A stretch of 64,000 bases of DNA from Apostichopus japonicus (lineage: Eukaryota; Echinodermata; Holothuroidea; Aspidochirotida; Stichopodidae), in assembly GCF_037975245.1 (NCBI RefSeq), contig NC_092570.1, positions 1,817,501 through 1,881,500 of the forward strand. Reading direction: 5' to 3'. How positions within the stretch are numbered: the stretch's first letter is position 1; every line of letters starts with the position of its first letter. Positions 14,532 through 38,250 of the stretch are shown piece after piece. The position numbers and the translations under genes are program-made. Under the pieces are notes generated by a model. That model had not been told where the DNA came from, made no database searches, and saw only the letters and a list, made by a program, of their open reading frames with translations.

Positions 14532-17500
14532 TTTGAACAACCACATTTACAAATCAGATAAGCAAGATGTAAGGACAACCAGAAATTAGATTAGCTACGA
14601 TGCTAGAGATATGTATCATCTTATCACATTGCAAATTGCTTTACAAAAGTGACCAAATTGCTGCATGTGAAGCGAGCAGTTTTTGTACACATCAGTCGTT
14701 AGATTATATTTTGTTATCTTATATCGTAAACAAAAATTTGATAAATCTGGCATTGGATTTCATCGTTAGGTGTTCTAGTGTTGATATGAAACAAAACTTT
14801 GTGTATCTCTGATGTATTTAGTTTAAATTACTAAAAGTAATCGATTAAATCAGGCTTGAACAGCGGGACTGACAGGAACATTATATTGGAATAATTTAAA
14901 GGGGTTCTATTCCAAACTTGATGAACATAGCTTAAATGTATAGTTCGAAAAATGTTTATTGTTGGATGATACGGTGGTGCTGGGGGAAGGGGGGTCAACA
15001 AAACTATGAGGCACAAACCCAAAAGTGGGTTGCGCACACATTTCTAGTTTTTATCCCCAAACGTAGTATACTGGCGAGATATTGTAAATCTACCACAATT
15101 TGTGCAAAAAGTTTGTTCCGATGAATTTTTAGAGTTTATTACCATAAAATGTCAAAGGTCAGATGTCAGCCAAATTCAAGGCTCTTTAATTTACTTCAGC
15201 CAGAGTGATGATGTCAAAGTGGTCATATACCCAAATTTTCAGCTATTTTCATTTCATTAATTTTTGTTTCATTTTTTAGTGTGTCATATTAGCCTTTTAT
15301 CATTTAGATTAAGGTTGCCTAAATTTTGTCTCATTTGCATAGAACCAATTTATTCATCAAACATAAACAAACTAAAATGATATTTAAAAAAAGATCGAGC
15401 ACTATCAGATCTCATTAGGGAAAGTTATTTAACTTTTACCCGAGTCGATGAATTCCCACCAAGACGCACTATTCGTGAACGACCGAAACTCAATTACCCT
15501 GACTTTATTAAATACCTACAGTAGAAAGGGACATTCAACGACAACAAGGCATCACGTAATGTTTGTAACAAGTAGCTCAGGAAACGGGGGTCATTCAGAT
15601 GCTAACATTGCCAAAAGGAGTAAATGGCCTAAAAAACAGTTCAGTCAGGGGGACATTTTAAGGTTTTGTCCACAGACATCATTTAATCTTTGCTAATTTC
15701 TTCTCAAATTCTCCAAAAGAAGATTACAGGTTGGAAACGGAGGTTTAATCGCTGGCACTTAAAACCTGAGGTAAAACCGTCTTTATTAAATAAGTCTGCC
15801 CAACAGTAACAGTAGGTTGGCAACTTGCGAACTTGCAACGTGTCTGGTTAATTTTCCCCTTATCCTGTAAATAGTGAGGAACACAATGGTGCAAAGCCAC
15901 GAGCCTGACGAACTGAACAGCCACCTGCAAACTCTCATCCTTCCAGAGATGTGGTACCGGAGAGATGAAGTGATAGAGAGCAAATCGACGATTCGTTTTA
16001 ACTTTCTCATCACTGTGTGTGCCAGGGTGAGAGACAATACCCCAAATATGTACAATGTTATTTAACACCTGCCGGCATTAAATTTGATTTCAATCCAATA
16101 TGATTTGATGGATGAATGTATGGATGGATGTATGAATGGATGGATGAATGAATGTATGAATGAATGAATGATGGAATGAATGAATGGTTTATGCACAACC
16201 GCTATCTAGCGTACAACGCAACAGGTGCACGGCTGTGCTGAAACCAAAATATAAATTAAAGATACAAGAAAAGTTACATTGGTTGATTCTGACATCTTTT
16301 AAAAGAATCAATTCTAGGAATGACAAAAAGGAGTTCTAGTTGTAGGCATTCCATAATTTCGGGCTTGGCAAATGAATGATCACTGAACTTAGTGTAAGTT
16401 TTGAGGTTCGAAAACAATGGCTGTTGAGAGAGAGAGGAATTAACGATATAATTGCTTAAATATGTAGATTAGGAAGACGTCGCATAGAATTTGTGAATAA
16501 CTTTACAGTAAGCTACTGAAATCTCTGAAAACACACTCTTCAAATTAGCTAAAAACAAAAACAAACCAAAAACAAAAACAAGGAAGATTATCAAAATAGG
16601 CCTCAATCTATGTCAAAAATCTCAATGCTGACACTTTACACAGGATTTTATGAAAAACATCTTTGTTTTTCCTTATTCTTCTACTGAATGTGATCTTACC
16701 TTGTTTGGTGATTTTTATATTCTCGATGAAAACATTTGAGGATTTACAGTTTGTTTTTCTCGACTCTACATTCCAGATTTGAAAATAAAAGAGACCATTT
16801 CTCATCTGGTCTTAATTTCCCTGTTTCTTAGATACCTTTTAGAAGATTCACACCTGAGGGGGTTTAAGGAGTGTATTTGTGAGGCCCATCTCGGCATCAT
16901 AACCTAGAAAACCCTTCTTGATTTTTTTCGAATGTTAAGAATACCTTTGGACTACGATTTATTTGTTTCTCTCTCTCTTAGTTTTGTCTGTTGAACACCC
17001 TTGGAGAGGCAGTTTAAATTGAATTTTAAGCTTTGCTGTTCTTTTCTCTCTTTGGTAGCTATGAGGCAAACAGAGTAATTACGTGAAGTTGACGATGGAA
17101 CAGTATCATCAGATGGGACTTTTCCTTCTTTCTTTCTTTTTTGTCCAAATCTCAGGATTTTTGGCGGGAAGAATCTGAGACCAGTACCGCAAAGGTTAAT
17201 CCGAATTTTAAGTACTGTACATAAGCTCAGTTTAGTGTGATAGCATGCATAAGGAAAACAGCAGTAAAAGACATCACTCCATTTCAAATGTGCTTGTCGA
17301 TCATGAATACCGAGCTATACCAAAGAGTTTGAAGTTACTTTTTGACATGAAAGTCAAGAAGTCATGCAACAACCATGCAGAGAAGAATGTTAGGTAAACT
17401 ACAAGCAGTTTGGATAAACTTGTAAAAAAATTACATTCAGAATTTTCAGAAATATTTGATGGCAGAGAATATAAAAAAGGCAGAAGAATAGTTATGTTTT

Positions 17501-20500
17501 AACAGGAAGAGAAAAGCAAATATAATTGACACACAACTTCCTAATCTAAAGGTAATAACCATACTTGTAAACAATGAGTAGAAGCAAAGACATGAGAAAA
17601 CATCTGCAGATGCAGTTGACCTTAAAAGGAGAGAAAATTTTTCTAGAATAGCAAAATGACAACTCGCGTAAGATGTATTGTTCTCATGGCAGTAACAAAC
17701 ATGTCCATGATTATAAACTGATACTACTCTATACATTGCAGCGGTGGGGGGGAGGGGACTGCATTTGGTCATTAAGTACGGGACAATTTTACCAAAGGTG
17801 CCGTATAATATGCAGATCAAGATCAACAGTAATCCAGCCTCCCACCCATGCTCCTACCCCCTCCCACATGATTTTTTAATCAAACTTATGCCAAAAACAC
17901 CAAATAGTGCTCAAAGTAAGACCTCCCAACTACAAGAGCCAGGCTGTTTCATTTATGTATTTTTTTTTTCTGGGGGGGGGAACGTTACAGGCTAGGTACT
18001 GCGTGTCTCATCCTCCCCTCCTTCATCCACACAAACAGATCCCCCACCCCTCATGACTTACAGACAACATTTAAAGTGTCTTATTGCTTGTTTTGTCTTA
18101 CATATAGTAATTCCAAATCTAAAAAAAAAAGAACAAAATATGAGTAACTAGTACACATTACTGTACCTTCCAGCACACGTTTTCTGCAGAGATGTTTGAA
18201 TTTCTGTCAACGAACATCATATGGCACAAAAGTCTGTAGAAAGATTAAAAATATAGATATGTCAGTCTCAGCTACAAAAACATCCTTTTTTGAGGGGGGA
18301 GGGGTTCCCAGTTAAGGTGTCACACGTGTCTCAACATCTCCCCCCACCCATTTCTCCCCCTCCCTACAAACATTTACAGCCACAACAGCCCTCCAGGTCA
18401 TATCCTATAAAAAACCTATACATGAAGCTACAACACCAGTTCATTTAAAAGATCCTATAAACACATGTCTTATCCTATTCTGATGTATTACTGATAATAT
18501 GTAGGGTGTAACATCTAACACTGAATTGCAATAAACATTAAAATACATATCTACAGCAGTGTTCGCATTAAGATGCGCAATTGAGGTATTCCCACAATTT
18601 ATCTAGAGGGGCCCGCAAAGATGTTATCTCCTAGGTGGGGGATTTCCCGCAACAAATTCCTTGTACTTCCCACAATTGCATCATCACTGAAGTTACAAAA
18701 CTTTGCCAATAACAAGCTGGATATTATAAAGTTTTGTTGAATTTTGCAAGGAGTAATGTGATTGGTCAAATCTTTCCAAGTAGAAAACACTGGCTCCATC
18801 AGTGCGGCACTGCACAGTGTGTATTAATCGCAATGGTCGACCATTTGTAATGCAATGTATGGACTATCTGTGCACTAAATCTCTGGCATATGTTCGTACA
18901 TCCAACTACTAACATCATGCAATCCCCCCAAAAAATAAACTGACTGGGGATTCCCCCCTCCCCCGTTTCTTAACATCCTAGCACTAGCACTGACCTACAT
19001 CAGCACTCACTGCATGTGAGGAGTAATGCAGGATTGTTATATACTCTTTGAAAACCTTTACCTGTGACCTCTCTGTAGTAAAGATGACAATACATGAGTC
19101 CCACAGAGTACATTGCTTGGCGGAGGAGACTTCACGGAGAGCAGCTGTTCCTGTCGTTGACCATGGCGTAGACAGAAGAAAGAAAAGTACTGACCATCTC
19201 CTGGTAGGGACTTTAGGACGGATCCATCTCCTGGATAAATCTCCAAAGATGGCAGAGGTTGCCAAAATATTCTGTCAAGATTAAACAATCGGAAGTAATG
19301 TTTCAAACGTTCTCATTAATATTGGGGACAATAGAACCGCATATTGCAAAAATGTGTATAATATGAATAAAAAATGACAAGGGCAAAAACAAGAACATTT
19401 TCATCATAACGGTGATGACATCACGTATTCTGCTGGCTGTTGCCAGATGCATTCACTAAATATCAGAAAATTTGGAAGTAAAATAAATCAATATCTTTGC
19501 CGTGCAAAATGCTAAGGGGATGTAGTTTTGACCTACGGGAATGCAAAATATTTCCTGCAATCAATAAGTTATCAACTTCAGTCACCACTACACACCTCAA
19601 GTTCATATATTTAGTATCTAAAGCAGGGTTTCCCTAACTTTATTCCCCCACAAACCCCTGTGGATGTCAGAGTTGTCCACGAACCCCTAACTTTTCGAGA
19701 CACGATCTGAGTCATTATTATAGTTTAATACGCATAACAGCGCCCTCATAAAAGATCAAGTTCATAGTGTGATATTGTAATGGAAAAAAACAAGAGATAT
19801 ATTTATTTGGAAACTTCAAGATCAGATCACGAATTGTATCGCGCATCGATCACCGAACACACACGATGAGACGGATGCTCCTGTTTTTTTTATCGCATGT
19901 ACGATACGGTACTACTATGGCAACATATGCGTATGGAACGCGAAAAGAGTTTGTCGATAGGTACAACTTTTGTACATTACTAAATTATATGATATATCAG
20001 ATTTTAGTTCATCAAAAAGTACTCTATTTTTGACTTTCAGAAACGTCTCACAAACCCCCTGGGATGGACTCACGCACTCCCTGGGGTTCATTCACCCCAG
20101 TTAGGGAACACCTGATCTAAAAAGTCAATTTTTTTTAAATAATAAAATTCACAACTAGAGACTTAAAATTACAATAACAGAAACTTGTCTCCAAAGTTAC
20201 AGGTACCTATTTTTGTTTTTTATATTTATATATTTTTTATAATTTTAATTTATAATTTTTTTTAGTATTGTTTAGTACGGGTGTTTTTTATATTGTTGCA
20301 TTTACCTTTTTTTGCCTTATAGGTTCTATATATTTAATATTTTGGTTTTTGTTACTATTTGTTTTTAGGTTTACATTTGTAAAGCACTTTGAGCAGCTTT
20401 GTTGATTATTAGCTATTTAATTATTACTTATTATTATTACCTGAATATGACTCCACTGGAGAAGAAAACCTTAATCCGTCTGCTCTCCAACCAGACTCTA

Positions 20501-22387
20501 TCTTCCTCCTCCTCATCATGACTCAGCATCCCAACTCTGGACATTCGATGCTGGTGGCTTCGTGGACATCTCAGAGGTAAACTTATTGGCAAGTCCGAGC
20601 TCTTCCCAGTTGCAACCGATTCGGTCATTGGCTTTATTTCTTTGTCTCCTATGCTGAACTTATTTTCCGCCTGTGATAATCTTAGCCCGTCATTGTCGAT
20701 GCCTGTCGTTTCTGAACAGTCGTTAGAAAGCGTGGATGCCTTCATGAGAATATCAAGAGGGTATTGCCAACTTGAGGGGCAGTGATCTACTGAAAAATTT
20801 TGAATTTGCCAAACATAAGACCTTCTCAAGCTGTCACTAGTTTTAACCTGCGACATATTTTGTGGAGAATTGTACATTTTGTGGTTTGTTGTTCTTGTTG
20901 TGCCTCTCTGTGACATCTGGTCATCACCTGAATCAGTATCAAAGTTCAGTTTATTAGAAATGTCTTGAAGTGTTGGCCTCAAAGCGGCTGCTGCAACATT
21001 TGCAGAATTTGATATTACACGTTTGCTTTCGTTACCCGGAATAGTTTGAAAATTGTCAGTTGTAGTTTTTCGGTTGGGTTTATCACATAGCTTACATAGG
21101 AACTGAATACTACATTCCTGCCTGTTAGGAGCTAGAGTCATCGTTGCACATTCGTCTGTTGAGACGAGATGCCAACCGCCGCCATCATTCGTACTGACAG
21201 AGTCAGACCATTCAGGCCACAACACAGAATTGATATCGGCATAAAAGTCCTGTACAGAAGAGAAAAAGACAAATGTCAACTTCCAGGAACAATTATGAGT
21301 TTATCATAAATTTTGAATACTTCACTGTCGAATATTGTTGAATGATAGAATTGTTTTGTTTTGTTTCTTGCTAGTGAAGGAGACCAGAGTCAACAGAGAG
21401 ATGAAGATATGATATCTTGGTTACCTCCAATACATTGTTACTCAATGCATAAGATACCTAAGCCATTCATTGTGTCAAGTAATATCTTGGTTGTTAAATA
21501 AACTGTTTCAATGCAATCAAGTTATCTGATAATCTTTGAATCCCATCAACCTACAAATTGTGATCTAAGCCATGTAATTGGCTAAATTATCATTTAATAT
21601 AATTATCGTCATTTTACTTTTGTCCACACTTCAACAGCCTTATATTGCCAAAGAACACAAAACCTTAATACACAACAACGAATTGGAATTGGCCATTTGA
21701 AATATATAATAATTGCAGTTTGTAATGTGTTATCTGATACTCTTTGAAACCCATCAACCTACAAATTGTGATCTAAGCCATGTAATATACCCCAACTTGA
21801 AGATGTGAATAAATTAAAAATGCTCAGTTCATTATCAAAATTGCTTCAATTTCCTAATTAAAAACAAATAAGTGAAACTTTAACTGTTATGAATATTTCC
21901 AACACATAGTTTAGAAGATGCAAAGTTTTATGTTGGTCATGTAATATTGTTAACGAATGTTTCAACCTTGAAGTATAATAAAATATGTCATGATCGTACA
22001 ACAAGAAAACATTTCAGTTTCCTCTTTCACTTTCTATAAAGTTTTTGAATGAAAGAGCTTTAGAGTTCATATACATACCACAACATGCTCGAAACCAAGA
22101 ACTTCCTGGCATAGAAAAACCCTCTCAGCAAAGCGATTTCTGAATTCCAGAGCTACTTGGACATTTCTTCGATACTGGTGAGTCACAAATTGTGTCCTTT
22201 GGTGGATCTGACTTGGAAGGTTAACAGGATGACAATTAGTAGTTGGCAGTTTGACTGGAATCACCACATTTGCTCCACAGGGTGACATTTTTACACAAGT
22301 ACCATTCTTAAAGACAGCTTCCACTTCATCATTATTATACAAAACCATAGAATGCGGTAGAGAAGACTGCTCACTGTCGTAATCCAT
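13046..22387 (-). CDS. C5orf34: C5orf34 homologue (3' end not resolved)
   Basis: Six exons are placed: 22079-22387, 20441-21249, 19062-19271, 18167-18233, 13414-13605 and 13046-13158. All have GT-AG borders and compatible phases (0,2,2,0,0,2). Together they give about 566 codons against about 638 aa for the human protein, so roughly the last 70 residues are missing. Exon 1 encodes the conserved N-terminal domain (Pfam DUF4524): a short acidic segment, a hydrophobic strand, KMSPCG at residues 33-38 and [20 protein letters not shown] near 63-82. Exon 3 carries [10 protein letters not shown]. Exon 5 carries [20 protein letters not shown] of the C-terminal DUF4520 domain. The large exon 2 (residues 104-372) is mostly polar and probably disordered. 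The start at 22387 is the first ATG in frame. Recognition rests on remembered resemblance to human C5orf34. The molecular function of the family is not established. Confidence 0.8.
14240..14535. repeat. large interrupted (TA)n tract with adjacent poly-T
   Basis: About 275 bp of TA repeat broken by CAGTATA and GTATAT variants and ending in an ~18-base T run. It lies in the 4.6-kb intron between C5orf34-homologue exons 4 and 5. Confidence 0.95.
16090..16190. repeat. (TGGA/TGAA)n degenerate tetranucleotide repeat
   Basis: A run of GATGGATGAATGTATGGATG-like tetramers, inside an intron of the C5orf34 homologue. Confidence 0.85.
19624..20114. mobile_element. hAT-type MITE with 8-bp target-site duplication
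   Basis: The 491-bp element starts CAGGGTTTCCCTAACT and ends AGTTAGGGAACACCTG, so its ends are inverted repeats of the hAT type. It is flanked by ATCTAAAG (19616-19623) and ATCTAAAA (20115-20122), an 8-bp duplication with one mismatch, the size used by hAT transposases. It has no coding capacity, and it lies in the intron between exons 2 and 3 of the C5orf34 homologue. A partial copy in opposite orientation lies at 57762-58108. Confidence 0.88.
21520..21787. repeat. pair of ~60-bp direct repeats in an intron
   Basis: About 21520-21580 and 21727-21787 share CCCATCAACCTACAAATTG and its flanks with few differences. Both lie in intron 1 of the C5orf34 homologue. Confidence 0.75.
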
Positions 22388-22558
22388 CGTTGTTAGATTC
22401 TCCAATCTTTACCATTAGGTCTGTAGTGAATAGAAATATCAACAAGGAATTTATATAGTTGACAATTGAGGAACCATAGGATGTGGAAGAGGAGACTGAT
22501 CGCTGTCGTAATACATCATTGTTAGTTTCTATCATCTTTACCATGAGGTCTGTAGTGC
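22348..22558. repeat. tandem duplication around the C5orf34-homologue start codon
   Basis: Two ~85-bp units (about 22348-22432 and 22474-22558) are about 80-85% alike. Unit 1 holds the used ATG (22385-22387). On the minus strand unit 2 also holds an ATG and a similar peptide start (MYYDSDQSPLPHP versus [13 protein letters not shown]), but its frame soon closes. Unit 2 lies in the 5' untranslated or promoter region. Confidence 0.75.
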
Positions 22559-24640
22559 ATGTGGCATGATAAACAGCTGGTAGTTGGTCTAATTCCACAT
22601 AATCATCATGCTTTTCAGTATAGTTTCTATCTGAGGATTATAAAAGAATTGAATACGCAATCCTTGACCGTTAAAGAGAGCCCTATAGTCTTGAGGTGTT
22701 TAAGACAAGATTGCCCACGCATTGTTACTAACACTAGCTACGTACCAACATCCTCATTGTGTTACCTGAGAGGGGTTTTTAATGAGTACCTAACAGAAAC
22801 AGAAACTTCTGTACTGGAATTCTGCAACTAGTTGATAGGTTATGGGCCTTAAATTAGGTTAGGACTCCTACTAGGTTACTGATATTCTGAATACATTGCT
22901 GAATGTGGCTTGGAGGAATCACTTTTGACAATATCTGTAGACTTCATCTAATATTAATATACAAAATATGAATCTGCAGGTCTTAAAATAAAACTCTTGC
23001 CGCCTACTTTCTGAGATTCCGTTATGCCCAGTCTAGCAAGTGGCAAGCTTGCTGTTCAATCCACTATGTAGCAGAACTAGACCATGCATTGCTATGCACA
23101 GATGACAGGGACTCGAGCCTAGGCCTAACGTTACAGAACAATGATAAAGAAGAACCTACATATTTAAACACATATAGGGCATTCCATTACTTTCGTTCTT
23201 TCCCCGAACAGACAGTGATACGAAGACCGAGAAATGTTATCGTCCTTGAGACCGTTGGGTGGGGAAACTGTTCATTACCATTTTGTTTAAGCGACTTCTG
23301 TTTAATTTCCGCGCACTTCGATGAAGAGGGTGAATGGCATTTATAGAACAGTTGCTACCATCAACTATCGCAATGCCAGAGAATATATCCCCTCACCCCC
23401 CCCCTCCCACCCCGGCCTTATACTTTCCGGAGATTCTCTTAACCTGTACTGGACCAAAACTACTGCATAAACGATACTTACCAATACTAATGAGTCTATG
23501 TGGAACTATGGTGATAGTAATGTGGTCGACCTAGGTTGTTCCTCGTATGAAAATGCCATGGGGCAGGGTAGTGGTGTTATTCACAATTAAAGTTTTCTGG
23601 AACTTCTTGATGTGTGCATATATCAACTGCATCAACTTATTTTTGCAATGATGAAAATAATAATGGGCAGGGAGTGAAGTAACATACTGTACGTTTACAG
23701 TTATGATTATTTTTCTTAAGATTTTGATGTTGAAGAGCATGACCGATTTTTTAAAGTCGTACGGATTGAGGGTGATTTAAGGCGTTTTAGAAGTTCTTTG
23801 ATGACATAAGAATCAGTTTTGCAATGAGAGCTGACACATGGGTTGGGAAATACGATGTTAAACGAGGGGGCAAACAAAACATTACCTCAAAACGTTGTCA
23901 CAAACATGTATCTTCTTTGCATTCCATACTCCAAATTAAATTGCGATTAAGAAAAGGGCACTTGATTTGCTTTAAAGTAACTCATATCTAGAACATAGTA
24001 GGCATACAATTCTTAATGTGGAAGCCAAAATTGTGAAAAATCATGATCAGTTTATCTGTCAATTTGGTATACTAGCCCAGTTCTCCAATGTTTTGCTTAA
24101 GAAACATTCGTAGTAAGCATACAGTGGTATGAGCCAATCATTTTGGAGGTATTTGTCAGTGAATGTCCATTTACCTATGGAGGAGAGGGAGAGGGATCAA
24201 AGATATACCAACAGAAGTACCAGAAAAAAATTTCCTGCATGATTCAATATCACTTTATATTTAAAACCATTCATTTGGCCAGTGACATTACCATATCATG
24301 ACAGATGGGTGGGAGCAGGGAAAATCTTTTATTTTCCTCATTCATACTCCCTGCCCCTCCCCCTCAGTTAAATTTGAAACACACTGTTCTCCTTACCAAT
24401 TTTATTTCTGAGAAATTAAAAAAAAAAAAATTATCAGAGGCTATTTAATGAAAGTGGCTGGACCACTCAGTCTAACATACAATTCTGTAGTTCACCTTAA
24501 TAAACGCAATGCAAAATTCAATGAAGAAAACCTTTATGGAGTCAAATTACATGTTCATTATCCATTACACATATTAATAAGTCATATGGTGTTGCATATA
24601 ATCCAAAGATGCTTTTTGTTACTATAAAATGAAAACATTC
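22559..24640. other. intergenic, upstream of the C5orf34 homologue
   Basis: It should contain the promoter of the C5orf34 homologue. I see no clear TATA box, no CpG island and no further gene. There is a C-rich run near 23393-23415 and an A run near 24418-24431. Confidence 0.4.
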
Positions 24641-24772
24641 CTTGGTTGACCAATTAGATAAACAACAGAAAAACCTAAAGAATGAGACTACCACCTCGAC
24701 TCAATTAAGCTCTACGGCAACATACCACACATTGTATATCTTGAACACCAGAATATCTATAGAAGCTTTAAC

Positions 24773-25338
24773 CAGGGCCAGACTAAGCGTGTGGGGGTCC
24801 CGGGGCACGCAATTGTGTGGGGGGCTCTATAGTCTGCATTTTTTCTGCACTTTCATGCTTGCAAATTCAGAGAATATTTCATCGTGTTTCAATGAATTTA
24901 AAATGTCACTTTCGATAGCGAGAATACTGAGGTTTACCAGTATCTGTTGGCTCATTTTGGTTCTCATGTGATTTTTAATCAACTTAAGTTTTGAAAATGA
25001 CCTTTCACCGCTACAATTCGAGACCATCAATGAAAGATAGATTCTCAGAGCAATTTCGGTATTAGGAAAATTGTCCTTCAAACCATTTTCGATGATCGCT
25101 CTATCATTGTCGGCTTCAGTGAAGTTCTCGCTGTTGATGGCCTTCATGAATTCAACGAATTGAATCAATTAGTCACATAATTCAGTAGTTTACCTAAAGG
25201 AGTAGCCTAGTATGTTTAAGCTAATAATAAAATGTGTGTATGTACACCTGTACCCCAAAATGATATTAAAAACAAAATGGCTAAGATAGACCTAAATGTT
25301 AAATTGACCTGACCGTTAATAGGTATCCAAGTGTTAGT
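24773..25338 (-). mobile_element. truncated hAT transposon, copy 2
   Basis: Inverted homologue of 9035-9595. Its terminus at 24773 reads CAGGGCCAGACTAAGCG on the plus strand. On the minus strand it carries the same non-coding stretch followed by the transposase C-terminal coding remnant. The two copies stop resembling each other at nearly the same internal point, so they may belong to an internally deleted family rather than being two independent truncations. Confidence 0.8.
24827..25168 (-). pseudogene. hAT transposase C-terminal fragment
   Basis: The frame of 113 codons carries the same hAT dimerisation signature as copy 1 ([19 protein letters not shown], then [12 protein letters not shown]). 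It differs at scattered sites (for example [12 protein letters not shown] against [12 protein letters not shown]). The N-terminal domains of a transposase are absent. Confidence 0.8.
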
Positions 25339-26076
25339 ATGAGTCCTTGCGGCACCCTTTGAAGCTAGCATACCATAACCCCTAGGCTATGGACGTTGAT
25401 TGTATGTCCAGAGTTTTGAAACCGGTAACGAAGGTCGTAATTCCACTGTAGGCGTTTGTCACCTGTATCGAAAAATACTAGTTCTGTTTTTGGTGACATA
25501 TTTGCCTTACTCTAGAGATCAAAACATGATGCTAACGAACTCGAAATCATTTATGATTTACCAGATCTCGAAAGAGAAAGTACACATGTAAAAACTCACA
25601 CATGTCAGCTGTGCATCTGGATTATAATTTGCACACAATGTCTACCTTCATACTTGTCTCACAGAAAATTGGAGGGTCCAAATTTTATTTCTGGTCCAAG
25701 GCCACTCGGAAAAGGTAAATCAAGCCCTGACAGTAAGGTAGCCCAGACTGCAACAGTATCATAAATGCAAAGACATAGTATGGCTGCATTATGAGGTCTT
25801 TACAAGACAGTATTCTTATTTAACGTTTGACTGTTAGGTCTCAAGTACCAATGCTATTATACTTCCCAGGTTGTGTTTTTTTTTCATTTTCCTTTTATAA
25901 ACTTTGCATTCAAAACTTGGGGTTCTTCTTTCAATACAGTAACACTAGTACACTACTCTTGTGATAATTTAGTTGGCATAAGACAAGGATAATAGTTCAC
26001 ATTTTGATCGATCATATTGAAAGGAGAGCTGCATTGATGGTGCTGTTCATCTCTAGGCTCAATCTATATGACGGAG
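25339..26076. other. 3' flank of MARS2
   Basis: No gene is recognised. On the minus strand an AATAAA hexamer at about 25684-25689, some 390 bp beyond the MARS2 stop codon, is a candidate polyadenylation signal. This is unconfirmed. Confidence 0.3.
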
Positions 26077-36619
<10,543 letters not shown>

Positions 36620-36699
36620 TTTCACTCTGCAAGTTCCACAACCAATTGAAGCTTGTCGGACATGTTATAGATTTATCTTTGAAAAGACTTCGAAACTGT

Positions 36700-38250
36700 A
36701 AAAGGAAGCAAAAGACAAAACTATTAGGCCTAGATAATGTAGAGTTTGGATAGTGTTGTGTAATGAGTTGTGGGTTCATTTAGCCAAGAATGGAATGATC
36801 ACATTGGGAGGAATAGATTCTTTGACTACTATAATTAGGGCTGAAATAACATTGCCATGATGACACTCAAGTAATGGACTTCACCTTTCCATATTTATGA
36901 TATAGTCACCTCGATACGGATTAGGCCATATAGCTGGTATGTAAACACAGTCCTTTAGTTCTGTTCTACTAAAGTTCATCATGGTTTAACTCCATGCAAC
37001 ACTTAAGTATTGCTTCTTGCACATTCTGCACAACAGGCAAAGGCATACATGTCCTCAAGTACTTGCCGAAGTACAAGTGAAAGCAAAAGACAAAACTATT
37101 AGGCCCTAGATAATGTAGAGTTTAGTTTAGTTTAGTAGAAAAAAGGATCAGGAGGGACACTTAGGTTCCCATCAAGGACCCTATAGAGAGAGAAAAAAAC
37201 TGAAGACACAAACACTCAGACCCAATTACAATGCTTAAAGTGCTTGTCCAAAGCATTCTTAAACCCATTGACACTACTTGCAAGTACAACTTTCTCAGGC
37301 AAACCATTCCACTCATTCACAACCGTATTAGAAAAAAAAATTATGCCGTATATTAATCCTACTATGTGACTTTTGGAGTTTAAGACAATGACCTCTGGTA
37401 CAACTACTGTTAGCAAACATGACAAAGTCGGTAAAGGATAAATTGTCGAAACCATATACAATCTTGAAAACCTGGATCAAGTCCCCAAGTAACCTCCTAA
37501 GCTCCAGTGTGGTGAGATTCAACAGTTGTAACCGCCTATTATAAGGAACACTCTTTAAGGAACTAAATCATCCTAGTAGCCCTCCTCTGGACTTTTTCAA
37601 GTACTTCCTTATCCTTAGCAAAATATGGGTTCCAGGCCTGCACAGCATACTCCAGATGAGGCCTAACCAACTGCTTATGAAGCCTAACTACGATATCTTC
37701 TTTCAGAAAACTGAAGTTCCTCTTGATCATACCTAAAACCCTATTATCTATTTTAGCAGATTCAAGACAATGTTTAGAAGGTTGCAGAGATGAGTCAATG
37801 TAGATACCTAGGTCTCTTTTTAACTCCACACCATTAAGATTGTATGTACACTTTTGGTTACTAGGCTACTATCAATGTGCATTACCTTGCATTTACCAAA
37901 ATCAAAAAACATTTGCATAGTGTTGTTTAATGAGTTGTGGGTTCATTTAACCAAGAACGATCACATTGGGAGGAATAAATTCTTTGACTACTATAATTAG
38001 GGCTGAAATTATATTGCCATGATGACACTCAAGTAACGGACTTCACCTTTCCTTATTTATGATATAGTCACCTAGGCCTAGATACGGATTAGGCCTAACC
38101 TAGTATGTAAAACACAGTCCTTTAGTTCTGCTCTACTAAAGTTAATCATGGTATAACTCCATGCAACACGTAAGTATTGCTTCGTGCATATTCTGCATAA
38201 CAGGCACAAGGCATGCGTGTGCTCAAGTACTTGCCGAAGTACAAGTGAAG
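36700..38250. repeat. ~378-bp tandem duplication upstream of MARS2, second copy interrupted
   Basis: Unit 1 runs from about 36702 to 37080. Unit 2 resumes at about 37081 with the same AAGCAAAAGACAAAACTATT start. It is interrupted after AATGTAGAGTTT by the LINE fragment (about 37123-37916) and continues to about 38250, ending like unit 1 at TTGCCGAAGTACAAGTGA. The two copies differ by scattered substitutions and short indels. Unit 1 begins less than 100 bp upstream of the MARS2 start codon, so part may be promoter or 5' UTR. Confidence 0.82.
37123..37916 (-). mobile_element. CR1/L2-like LINE, 3' fragment
   Basis: On the minus strand the fragment encodes the region downstream of the reverse-transcriptase active site, in more than one frame. 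At 37563-37829 it reads KRDLGIYIDSSLQPSKHC, RVLGMIKRNFSF and LVRPHLEYAVQAWNPY. At 37328-37522 it reads LTTLELRRLLGDLIQVFKI. At 37216-37350 it reads VVNEWNGLPEKVVLASSVN. This order is the C-terminal third of ORF2 in CR1/L2/Jockey-group LINEs. The frame changes show it is dead. The 3' end carries short tandem CTAAA repeats, as many CR1-group elements do. Confidence 0.85.

Noticed and set aside
15745-16068. 107-codon minus-strand frame with overlapping frames on both strands
   Set aside because: No recognisable family and no splice sites in phase with the flanking C5orf34 exons.
16952-17287. 111-codon minus-strand frame as an extra C5orf34 exon
   Set aside because: No resemblance to the family, and the exon 4 to exon 5 phases already match without it.
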